Made by a program: the position numbers and the translations under genes. A stretch of DNA of 64,000 nt from Gordonia araii NBRC 100433 (GTDB lineage Bacteria; Actinomycetota; Actinomycetes; Mycobacteriales; Mycobacteriaceae). The stretch lies in the NCBI RefSeq assembly GCF_000241265.1, contig NZ_BAEE01000043.1, forward strand, positions 44,863-108,862. The letters run 5' to 3'. The notes beneath the pieces are model-generated. The model worked only from the letters and a program-made list of their open reading frames with translations. It made no database searches and was not told the origin of the DNA. This document shows, piece after piece, positions 25,884-35,700 of this stretch; position 1 is the first letter of the stretch; every line of letters begins with the position of its first letter.

Positions 25884-26551
25884 AAGGAATGCAGTCCCTT
25901 GCTGAAGACCATGGCGCCGATGATCAACAGAATGACGACCATGATCACCGAGTTGTTGGCGATCAGCCAGGCTTTGGTCTTGGTGAGCGGCTGGCCCATC
26001 CGGTCCGGCGCCAACAGGTAGGCGCCCAGCAGGATGATCACCGATGAACTGGCGATGAGGACGTAGACGGCCGCCGGGACAACGAGATCGGCGCCCCCGA
26101 GTCCGGTCCTGTTCAGCGCGAGACCGGCCGCGATCGTGATGAACAACCCTTTCGGGTTGATCGCTGCGAGAGCGAAGCCGAGCACGGCCGACTTGGCCGG
26201 GGTCAACGCGTCCACCGAAGCCAGCCATCGCGGCATATGCGGTTCTTCACCGGCCCCCGGGCGGCTCTGCCACTGCTGGAACGCCAAGGCGATCAGTGCT
26301 ACGCCGAGGATGAGCCGGATGACACCGATCGTCTTTCCCGGCTGGCCGTCGTCGCCGAGGCCGGTGGCTCCGGCGACCAGGATGATGGCGACGAGCGGGC
26401 CGATCACACCCACCAGCCAGCCGAGCGCGAAGGTGATGCCGGAGCCCCTCGGCTTCGGCGACAGCAGTGTCAGGATCATCCCCACGATGGGGAACGGGCT
26501 GATGCCTATCGCCAAAGCGAGCGGAAGAATGTCGCCTATCGCACTGATCAT
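25880..26551 (-). CDS. GAP-family (SfLAP/Sap-like) polytopic membrane protein
   Basis: A 223-residue protein with about six transmembrane helices arranged as two LysE-like halves. The opening LPLALAIGISPFPIVGMILTLLSPKPRGSG and the mid-protein AINPKGLFITIAAGLAL are typical of the actinobacterial GAP family, which includes sulfolipid-addressing Sap proteins and other presumed exporters of lipids or small molecules. The substrate here cannot be read from sequence. The gene converges on ssb with a 4-base overlap and lies outside the mycobacterial conserved order. Confidence 0.8.
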   Translation of the reverse strand: MISAIGDILPLALAIGISPFPIVGMILTLLSPKPRGSGITFALGWLVGVIGPLVAIILVAGATGLGDDGQPGKTIGVIRLILGVALIALAFQQWQSRPGAGEEPHMPRWLASVDALTPAKSAVLGFALAAINPKGLFITIAAGLALNRTGLGGADLVVPAAVYVLIASSSVIILLGAYLLAPDRMGQPLTKTKAWLIANNSVIMVVILLIIGAMVFSKGLHSF

Positions 26552-26623
26552 GGCGTCAGACTGCCATGTCGCCGTGAGTTTGGGCGCAGTGTCGCGCGGA
26601 ACCTCACCCTGGACAGGTGGTGA

Positions 26624-27406
26624 TCAATCGTCGGGGGCGTGCCGCGCCGACGGGATGAGCCGGTACCTGGCCAGGGTGACGGCGACCCGCACGTTCGTCG
26701 CCGACGCGAAGGCGCGCAACGCGGCCCGATCGGCGCCGGTCACCGTCACGTCGAGGAGTTCGGCCGCGCGCGGATGGAGCATCGCTCGGATGGCGGGCGC
26801 CGGCACTCTGTGCGGAAACCACGTCGGCGGATGAAGGGTTTCGTCACGGAGACGTTCGGCGTCCGCGGTCATCGACAGCTGAGTGGCGCAGAAGTCCTCG
26901 AAGTACTCGGCGAACTCGGTATAGGTGGACGGCTGCGCACGGTCGGAGATGTCGTACTTCGCGTACCAGCGGCGGCACTCCTGGTACAGCTGTTCCTTGT
27001 CGTCGGCATCGAGGGTGCCGTGAAAGACATCGATGGAGTGCAGGAGCGTGTCGACGTAGGTCGCGTGCTGGAAGAAGAACAGCTCCGGATTCAGCGAGTG
27101 GTACCGCGCGCCCCTGCCGTCGATGCCTTTGACGTGGGAGTGGGCGGTGCGCATCACCGACCGCAGGTCGCGGTTGCTGTAGGCGATGTAGACCATCTGT
27201 CCGACGGCCCGGCTCTTGTGGGCCCAGAGCCCGCCGTGCACGTGCTGGACCAGGCTGGCGGCGTTCCCTGGGTGCAGAATCTGCAGCGAGATCGCGCGGG
27301 GGAGGGTGTAGGCGAACCGCTTGTCGCCGAGGTAGCGGTAGACCATCGGCATCGGAACACGTCGGCGACCATCGCCGTCGGCGCGTTGCACGGTCGGAGT
27401 GGCCAT
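26624..27406 (-). CDS. MpaB-like oxygenase (DUF2236 family)
   Basis: The 260-residue protein has DUF2236 features: the N-terminal LPRAISLQILHPGNAASLVQH stretch (over 20 residues in two helices), the RTAHSHVKGIDGRG motif corresponding to the family H-x3-G signature, FFFQHATYVDTLLHS, and the late PTWFPHRVPAPAIRAML. Members include the haem-containing latex-clearing protein and the peptidyl-Asp oxygenase MpaB; many actinobacterial copies have unknown substrates. The ATG at 27406 is chosen because a TACGCT hexamer lies six bases upstream; an extended frame upstream is not convincing. Confidence 0.8.
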   Translation of the reverse strand: MATPTVQRADGDGRRRVPMPMVYRYLGDKRFAYTLPRAISLQILHPGNAASLVQHVHGGLWAHKSRAVGQMVYIAYSNRDLRSVMRTAHSHVKGIDGRGARYHSLNPELFFFQHATYVDTLLHSIDVFHGTLDADDKEQLYQECRRWYAKYDISDRAQPSTYTEFAEYFEDFCATQLSMTADAERLRDETLHPPTWFPHRVPAPAIRAMLHPRAAELLDVTVTGADRAALRAFASATNVRVAVTLARYRLIPSARHAPDD

Positions 27407-27412
27407 GCCGCC

Positions 27413-27418
27413 AGCGTA
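27413..27418 (-). promoter_or_regulatory. predicted -10 element of a leaderless mpaB-like transcript
   Basis: TACGCT lies 6 nt before the ATG at 27406; no Shine-Dalgarno is visible. Confidence 0.5.
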
Positions 27419-27574
27419 ATTCGGAGAACAGTCGTTGTCAGTTATCCGCCGACGCTGATTGCCAGGTCGGGACCTACGTCCTGGTGACGGCGGGCTCGAA
27501 GGCACGGGCCTGCGCGGGTAGCCTCCGGAAGCAGAGGCTGTGAGAACAGCATTGCCAACGAGGAAGGAGCGAAA

Positions 27575-28447
27575 GTGACCACCCAACTTGCCGATGCCTA
27601 CCGCACCCGACTCCGCGAGCACGTCGACATCACGCCCCGGCCCGACCCCGTTGTGTGGGGTAGCGGCAACCCGGGGCCGCTGTCCTTCGGACAACTCGCG
27701 GACTATGACCGGCGCGGCTACCACACCGCCGAATCGGTCCTCAGCGACGACGACATCGAGACGTGCCGACGCGAGGTCGCAGTCATCACCGACCGGCTCG
27801 GCGACGACGAGCGCGTGATCCGCGAACGGTCCAACGGCGACGTCCGCTCGGTCTTCGCCGTGCACCGCCTCAGCGACGCGATCGCGCGGATCTGTGCCCG
27901 CGACGAGGTCGTCGGCGTCGCCCGGCAGATCCTCGATGACGACGTCTACATCCACCAAAGCCGCATCAACCTCAAGCCGGGGTTCGCCGGGGGGCCGTTC
28001 TACTGGCATTCGGATTTCGAGACCTGGCACGCCGAGGACGGCATGCCGGTGCCGCGAGCGTTGAGCGTGTCGTTGGCGCTGACGCCGAATTACAGCAGTA
28101 ACGGGGCACTGATGATCATTCCCGGGTCGCACAAGTATTTCGTCGGGTGCGTAGGGGAGACGCCCGAGGCCTACCATCGCGAATCGCTGGTCTCCTATCG
28201 GCCTCCGGTCGGAACACCGGAGGAAAGCGATGTGACCAAGCTCGCGGACGAGTACGGGATCGACGTGATCACCGGGCCGGCCGGCTCGGCGCTGTATTTC
28301 GATTCCAACTGCATGCACGCGTCGTCGGGCAACATCAGCCCCTATCCGCGGAGCAACCTCTTCGTAGTGTTCAACGCGGTATCCAATGCGCTCGTCGACC
28401 CGTTCGCGGCGGGCCATCCCCGACCCGATCATCTGGCCCATCGCTGA
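27575..28447 (+). CDS. ectD: EctD, ectoine 5-hydroxylase (Fe(II)/2-oxoglutarate dioxygenase)
   Basis: The 290-residue protein converts ectoine to 5-hydroxyectoine. The EctD signature FYWHSDFETWHAEDGMP is present with the iron ligands His and Asp, and the distal His is in FDSNCMHASSGNISPYPR. QSRINLKPGF and SNGALMIIPGSHKYFVGC are further EctD segments. A strong AAGGAG site precedes the GTG start. The biosynthetic genes ectA, ectB and ectC are absent from the window, so the substrate must be made by a distant locus or imported. The next gene starts four bases after its stop. Confidence 0.93.
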   Translation: MTTQLADAYRTRLREHVDITPRPDPVVWGSGNPGPLSFGQLADYDRRGYHTAESVLSDDDIETCRREVAVITDRLGDDERVIRERSNGDVRSVFAVHRLSDAIARICARDEVVGVARQILDDDVYIHQSRINLKPGFAGGPFYWHSDFETWHAEDGMPVPRALSVSLALTPNYSSNGALMIIPGSHKYFVGCVGETPEAYHRESLVSYRPPVGTPEESDVTKLADEYGIDVITGPAGSALYFDSNCMHASSGNISPYPRSNLFVVFNAVSNALVDPFAAGHPRPDHLAHR

Positions 28448-28451
28448 CCGA

Positions 28452-29015
28452 ATGACACCGACCGACGATCTCCGCAACGCGCTTGGCGCGCTGTCGGAGG
28501 TGGTCGGTCGGATTCGGGGGAACGGCTGGACCATGGATACGCCGTGTGAATCATGGTCGGTGGCCGACGTGCTCGCTCACGTCGTGGTCGTCACGCGCAA
28601 GTTCACCGCCTTCGCCGCCGGGCACACCGACTCGCCGCGCGCACGTCCCTTGAAGTACCTCGACGCCGACCTTCCCGGTCTGCTCGAGCACGCGGCACTC
28701 GACAGTGCGCGGGCGTGGAAGGACTGCGACCTCGCCCGTATCTGTCACCTGCCGTTCGGTACCTTCACCGCCGGTGAGGCGGCGACGATCAATTCGATGG
28801 ACGTGCTCGTGCACACGTGGGATATTGCGATCGCGACGGGCATTCCGTACGCAATGCCGCCGCAGTTGCTCGCACCCGCCGTCGAGATGGCTCGTCGGCT
28901 CGCCACCGCTGAAGCCGTGGCGGCGAAGCAGTTCGGCCCGCCCGTCCTCGTGGAGGACGACGGGCCGTCGGAAGCGATGCTGTTGGGCTTGACCGGGCGA
29001 GATCCGCGACGTTGA
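28452..29015 (+). CDS. TIGR03086-type metal-binding protein (mycothiol-dependent isomerase/DinB-like fold)
   Basis: A 187-residue protein with the TIGR03086 layout: LRNALGALSEVVGRI, TPCESWSVADVLAHVVVV containing the conserved helix histidine, and the late NSMDVLVHTWDIAIATG motif with two further metal-ligand-type residues. The family is related to DinB and maleylpyruvate isomerase and is common in mycothiol producers; substrates are mostly unknown. It lies four bases after ectD, so the two are probably co-transcribed. Whether it has anything to do with hydroxyectoine is not evident. Confidence 0.82.
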   Translation: MTPTDDLRNALGALSEVVGRIRGNGWTMDTPCESWSVADVLAHVVVVTRKFTAFAAGHTDSPRARPLKYLDADLPGLLEHAALDSARAWKDCDLARICHLPFGTFTAGEAATINSMDVLVHTWDIAIATGIPYAMPPQLLAPAVEMARRLATAEAVAAKQFGPPVLVEDDGPSEAMLLGLTGRDPRR

Positions 29016-29024
29016 GGAGGCTGC

Positions 29025-29633
29025 GTGCTCGACCCGCGATGGGTGTTCGTAGCGGCGGCACTCAGTCTGATCGGGAGCATCACCTATGCCCGTGCCACGG
29101 CAATCGGTGCCGCGCGTCCGAATCTGGTCACTTGGACGTTATGGGCCGCCGTCCCCGCGGTGGCGTTCTTGGCTCAACTGGCTTCCGGTGTCGGTCTGCC
29201 GGCCGTCATGACTCTTTCGGCGGCCGTCGGTCCGGCGATAGTCGTCGCGATAGCGGTCACGACGCGGCACTCTCGCGTTCGGCTCGGCACGTTCGACTTC
29301 GCTTGCGCGGGCATCGCTGGCTGTGCCGTTCTCGTCTGGGGCGGTTTGGGGAAAGCGCCGGCGGCCGTGCTGCTCGCGATCGCCGCGGACGGCGTCGCGC
29401 TGCTCCCGACTTTGAAGAAGGCGTGGGCCGACCCGTCTTCGGAGCGCATCGAGTTCTTCGTGTTGGTGGCGATCGGCGCGGTCATCACGTTGCTGACCGT
29501 TGGGTCGTGGGCGATGCAGGAATGGGCGTTCGCCGCATATCAGTTCGTCGCATGTGCCGTCCTGATCGGTGTGGTGTTCGTGCGTCGTCGGCGGTCTCTA
29601 CACTGGAGTGCTGTTGTGCCCAGGCGCTTGTGA
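29025..29633 (+). CDS. polytopic membrane protein, unknown function
   Basis: A 202-residue protein that is almost entirely hydrophobic, with about seven predicted helices and short charged loops (TTRHSRVR, KKAWADPSSER). I do not recognise the family; the internal near-repeat of helix pairs is reminiscent of small transporter halves such as SemiSWEET-like proteins, but that is speculation. A GAGGAGG site precedes the GTG start, and the gene is nine bases downstream of the TIGR03086-type gene, suggesting a three-gene operon with ectD. Confidence 0.6.
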   Translation: MLDPRWVFVAAALSLIGSITYARATAIGAARPNLVTWTLWAAVPAVAFLAQLASGVGLPAVMTLSAAVGPAIVVAIAVTTRHSRVRLGTFDFACAGIAGCAVLVWGGLGKAPAAVLLAIAADGVALLPTLKKAWADPSSERIEFFVLVAIGAVITLLTVGSWAMQEWAFAAYQFVACAVLIGVVFVRRRRSLHWSAVVPRRL

Positions 29634-29648
29634 GAAGAGGACTATCCG

Positions 29649-31325
<1,677 letters not shown>

Positions 31326-31333
31326 ACCACCGG

Positions 31334-32203
31334 CTATCCGAGCCGGGCGCGCAGGGTCCGGGCGAGGGCTCGGGCCGCGGCGCCCGGCGCGTTCCGCGTC
31401 ACCAGCGACAGCGCGTTGGGTGCGGAGTCGGCCAGGCCGATAGCGGTCAAGCCCGCGTCGCTGTGAAGCATCGACGTCGAGAGAACGGCGACGCCGGCGC
31501 CGCGACGCGCCAGGGCGAGTGCGGTTTCGGGGGAGTGAACCTCCACGGCCGGACGACATTCGATTCCCGCTGCGGCGCAAGTCTTTTCCAGGGCGGAGCG
31601 AATTCCGGTTCCGGCCGGCAGGGTGATGACGTCGAACTCGGCGAGATCGTCGACGGTGATCGACGATCTGCTCGCGAGGGGATGTCCTGGCGCCGCGACG
31701 ATGGCGAGCGGCTCGTCGACAAACGTGTACGCCTCCAGGCTGTCCGGGAGTGGGTCGGCGTGCGCCACCAGCGCGACGTCGAGATCGCCGGCGAGTAGTC
31801 CGTCGACGAGGTCCGCGGAGTTGCCCTCGACGGCCCGCACTTCGACCCCGGGATGCGCGGTGCGGAACTCGGCGAAGCCGGCGAGGTAGCCCGGGATGGT
31901 GCACCCGATGACCGTGCCGACACGGACCGCGCCGCGTGTGATGCCGGCGAGATCGTCGGCGACGGTACGGATGCGATCGACCGCCTCGAGCGCCCCCGAG
32001 ATCGCCGTTAGCAGCGCAGCCCCTTCGGCAGTGGGAGTCGCCAGCCGGGGGTGCCGGTCGAACAGGCGGTGTCCAAGCTCGCGTTCGAGCTTCGCCACCT
32101 GCGCCGATACACCTGATTGACTGACGTGCAAGGCGGTGGCCGCCGCCGTGAAGGAACCCTGCCGTGCCACCTCGGCGGCGTAGCGCAGCTGATGCATTTC
32201 CAT
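31334..32203 (-). CDS. LysR-type transcriptional regulator
   Basis: A 289-residue LysR protein. The N-terminal winged helix is seen in MHQLRYAAEVARQGSFTAAA and LHVSQSGVSAQVAKLERELGHRLFDR, and the effector-binding domain follows from about residue 90 (GAVRVGTVIGCTIPGYLAGF). I start it at the ATG at 32203; a GTG two codons upstream is an alternative. It is divergent from a SnoaL-like gene with an inverted repeat in the 70-base gap, the usual arrangement for a LysR regulator controlling its neighbour and itself. The effector is unknown. Confidence 0.9.
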   Translation of the reverse strand: MEMHQLRYAAEVARQGSFTAAATALHVSQSGVSAQVAKLERELGHRLFDRHPRLATPTAEGAALLTAISGALEAVDRIRTVADDLAGITRGAVRVGTVIGCTIPGYLAGFAEFRTAHPGVEVRAVEGNSADLVDGLLAGDLDVALVAHADPLPDSLEAYTFVDEPLAIVAAPGHPLASRSSITVDDLAEFDVITLPAGTGIRSALEKTCAAAGIECRPAVEVHSPETALALARRGAGVAVLSTSMLHSDAGLTAIGLADSAPNALSLVTRNAPGAAARALARTLRARLG

Positions 32204-32213
32204 ACGCACTAAT

Positions 32214-32235
32214 GCTAGATGACATCGGAACTAGC
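32214..32235. promoter_or_regulatory. candidate LysR operator (inverted repeat)
   Basis: GCTAG and CTAGC arms are separated by 12 bases in the gap between the divergent LysR and SnoaL-like genes. It fits the interrupted-palindrome T-N11-A type of LysR operators, though the arms are only five bases. Confidence 0.45.
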
Positions 32236-32273
32236 TGTTGTACATATGGGTACTCCGGCCGGACGATGGACAC

Positions 32274-32639
32274 ATGACAACGACAACAGGCCCCACGATG
32301 ACACCCCGCGAACTCCACGAGCGCTACTTCGCCTGCTGGGCCGCCGGCGACCCCGAGCCGCTGCGCGCGTACCTGGCACCCGACGTGACGTTCGACGGCG
32401 CGCTCGGCTCGACGCGCGGACCCGATGAATTCATCGACGGATTGGCCGGGATGTTCGCGGCGACAACGTCCAATGACGTCGAATTGCGGCTGGCCGACGA
32501 CTCCGACGTCGTGACGTGGTCCACGCTGCGTATCGCCGACAAGGAACCCGTGCAGGTCGCCAATTGGACTCATGTCGTCGACGGCCGCATCGTCGCGGTT
32601 CGAGTCACCTTCGACCCGCGCCCGATCCTCGACGGCTGA
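32274..32639 (+). CDS. SnoaL-like/NTF2-fold protein
   Basis: A 121-residue protein with the small polyketide-cyclase-like NTF2 fold pattern: LHERYFACWAAGDPEPLRAYLAPDVTFDG at the N-terminus (one helix and strand), then RGPDEFIDGLAGMF, and a beta-rich end TWSTLRIADKEPVQVANWTHVVDGRIVAVRV split across strands. Such proteins are isomerases, hydratases or simply ligand-binding; nothing here fixes the substrate. The ATG at 32274 is preferred to an upstream ATG at 32238 because the fold begins just after it. It is probably controlled by the divergent LysR protein. Confidence 0.75.
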   Translation: MTTTTGPTMTPRELHERYFACWAAGDPEPLRAYLAPDVTFDGALGSTRGPDEFIDGLAGMFAATTSNDVELRLADDSDVVTWSTLRIADKEPVQVANWTHVVDGRIVAVRVTFDPRPILDG

Positions 32640-32690
32640 TCCGGCCCGGTTGCTCGGGCGTCGGTCGCACTGATCTCGTCGGTAACTCAC

Positions 32691-32696
32691 TACCAT
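32691..32696 (+). promoter_or_regulatory. predicted -10 element of a leaderless gdh transcript
   Basis: TACCAT lies exactly 6 nt before the GTG start of gdh at 32703. Confidence 0.5.
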
Positions 32697-32702
32697 CGGG
32701 TT

Positions 32703-35700
32703 GTGGCCGCGTCAGGGTTGGTTTCCGCCGATGTCCGAGCGGCGCTGCTCGCCACCGGCGCGCGGGTCGTCGAGAACGACCTGACCGATCTCGATGAGCA
32801 AGGCCGCCGCCGCCCCGATGGGGAACCGAAGATCGACGTCTCGGCGCGATCGGGCCAACTGACCGCGGTGGTCGTCAATGACGACATGCCGATGATCGTC
32901 GAGGCGGTGCTGGCCGCCGCCGACAGCGCCGGGGTGCGAGTCGAGTCCATCAACCATCCGGTTGTGTCGGTGAGCAGGGACGTCGACGGTGATCTGATCG
33001 CGATCGCGCCCCGCTCCGGTGCCGGCGACGAATCGTGGATCTGTCTGCGCGGGCGCACGACGGGAACGCCCGACGACGCGGAGGCCGGCACGGTGCTCCG
33101 CGATGCCATCATGACGTCGCTGGAACGCGTCGCCGCCGTCGATACGGACCGTGCTGCCATGATCACGGCACTCGGTCTGCTCGCCGACGAGTTCGACGAC
33201 CCCGCAGTCCACGAGCCGGAGACAGCGGCATTGCTGCGCTGGCTGGCTGCGGGCAACTTCGTTCCGCTGGGCCAATGGGCCGGCAGCGAAGCCGAGGTGG
33301 ACGTCCGCCGCGGGATCTGCCGTGCCGACACCGCCGACCGTGCCCAGATTCCCGCCGACCGTGCCCACAATCTCGCCGACCGTGCCCAGAATCTCGCCGA
33401 CCGTGCCCAGGCGCCGATCCTCGCCCGGAGCTTCCTGCCGACCGGCGTCGTGCGCACCGACTTTCCGGTCGTGGTCAATCTCCGGACCGACGACGCGCTG
33501 CACTGTTTCGTCGGTCTGCTGAGCACGGCCGGTCTGAGTCAGTCCGTCCTCGACGTTCCCGTGGTGCGCCGAACCGTTAGCGAGGTATTCGACGACGCGG
33601 GCGTCGACGTGGACTCGTTCGTCGGCGAGGAGATGACGGCCTACCTGCAGGGATACCCGTTGGCGGAGCTGTTCGCGACGCCGAAGGACGAGTTAGACCG
33701 GCAGATGAGCGAGCTGGCCGACTCGTCGACGTCCACGACGCTGGATGTGTTCGTGCGGGTCAGCCCATCGACGCAGACCGCGGCCGCGCTCGTCTACCTG
33801 CCGCGCGAGCGCTACAACACCGCGACACGTCTGCGACTGCAGGAGGAGTTGGCCGCCGACCTCGGTGGATCCCAGGTGGAGTACACCGGGCACGTCGGCG
33901 AGGGTCCACGCGCGTTGCTCCACGTGCTGATGCGAATCGACCCCGATGATGTGGAGGCGGGCGCCTACGCCACCGGCGGAGCGCGTCGGCAAGCCCTGCA
34001 GGACCGTCTGGGCCGACTCATCCTGACGTGGGAGGAACGGCTCGCCGACCACGTCGCCGAGGGAGTCGACGCGGCCGACCTTCTCCGGTTCGCGTCGACC
34101 GTGCCTCTCGGCTATCAAGAGCTGCGCGATCCGGCGCGCGCGTACAGCGATCTCGTTCAGTGGCGATCCATGTCGCCTGGAGATGTGGCGGTTACCGCAC
34201 CCGACGCCCACACCGTCGTGCTCTACCTGTGCGGCGGATCGGCGGATCTGACCGACCTTCTGCCGGTGTTCGACAGTCTCGGCGTTCGGGTGGCAGAGGA
34301 GCAGGCATTCCAGATCGAGCGGCCCGACGGTGTGACGTGCTGGGCCTACGAATTCGACGTCGACCTGCCCGCGAACGGATCCGACGATCCCGACGAGGCT
34401 CGCACGCAACGACTGATCGAGGCATTCGAGGCGATCTGGCGCGGCGACGCCGAGCTCGACGCCTTCAATGCCCTGGTGCTGAGTTCCGCCCTCACGTGGC
34501 GACAAGTGGTCGTGTTGCGCGTCTACCACCGGTATCTGCGTCAATGCGGATTCGCCTATCGGTCGGCCTATGTCGCCGAGGTTCTGGCCAAGCACCGCAC
34601 GGTCACCGCTGCGTTGCTCGCGCTGTTCGAGGCGACCTTCGACCCCGACCGGGCCGACGACGAGCGCCGGGTATCGGCGGCCGACCGCCTCCACGCGGTG
34701 TCGGCCGAAGTGCTCAGTCTCGACGCGGACCGGGTGATCTCGGCGTTCCGGTCCGCGGTTCTCGCTACCCTCCGCACGAACGCGTATGTGACACATGACT
34801 ATTCGCGCGATGTCCGGCGCGCACTGGTCTTGAAGCTCGCGCCGCCGCAGATCCCGTTGGCGCCGGCCCCGCGCCCCCGTTTCGAACTCTTCGTGTATTC
34901 GCCTCGCGTCGAGGGCGTCCACCTGCGGTTCGGCACGGTCGCGCGCGGCGGCCTGCGCTGGTCGGACCGGCGCGAGGACTACCGCACCGAGATTCTCGGG
35001 CTGGTGAAGGCGCAGTCGGTCAAGAACGCGGTCATCGTGCCGCTCGGCGCGAAGGGCGGCTTCGTCGTGAAAGAGGCGAGTGCCCCCGGCCGAGAGAGCG
35101 TGGTGGCGCGCTACCGCGAGTTCATCGCGGCGCTGCTCGACGTCACCGACAACGTCGATCCGACGACCGGCGACGTGCTCGCCCCTCCGCGCGTGGTGCG
35201 TCGCGACGGCGACGACCCGTATCTGGTGGTGGCCGCCGACAAAGGCACGGCGACCTTCTCCGACGACGCGAACGCGGTTGCCGCCGACTACGGTTTCTGG
35301 CTCGGCGACGCCTTCGCGTCCGGCGGTTCGGTGGGCTACGACCATAAAGCGATGGGCATCACCGCGCGGGGCGCCTGGATCTCGGTGCAGCGCCATTTCG
35401 CCGAGCAGGGCGTCGACCCCCAGCTCCACGACATTACCGTCGTCGGGATCGGCGACATGAGCGGTGACGTCTTCGGCAACGGCATGCTTCGGTCAGAACA
35501 CATCCGTCTCGTCGGCGCCTTCGACCACCGCCACATCTTCCTCGACCCCGATCCCGATGCCGCCTCGTCCTTCGCCGAGCGGCAGCGGCTGTTCGAACTG
35601 CCCCGATCCTCGTGGGAGGACTACGACCGGTCCTTGATCAGTCCCGGTGGCGGTGTTTTCGGGCGTGACCGCAAGTCCATCCCGGTCACCGACGAGGTGC

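Noticed and set aside
33333..33416. CRISPR-like array
   Set aside because: Units are contiguous with a 21-base period and no unique spacers, lie in a coding frame, and no cas gene is nearby.
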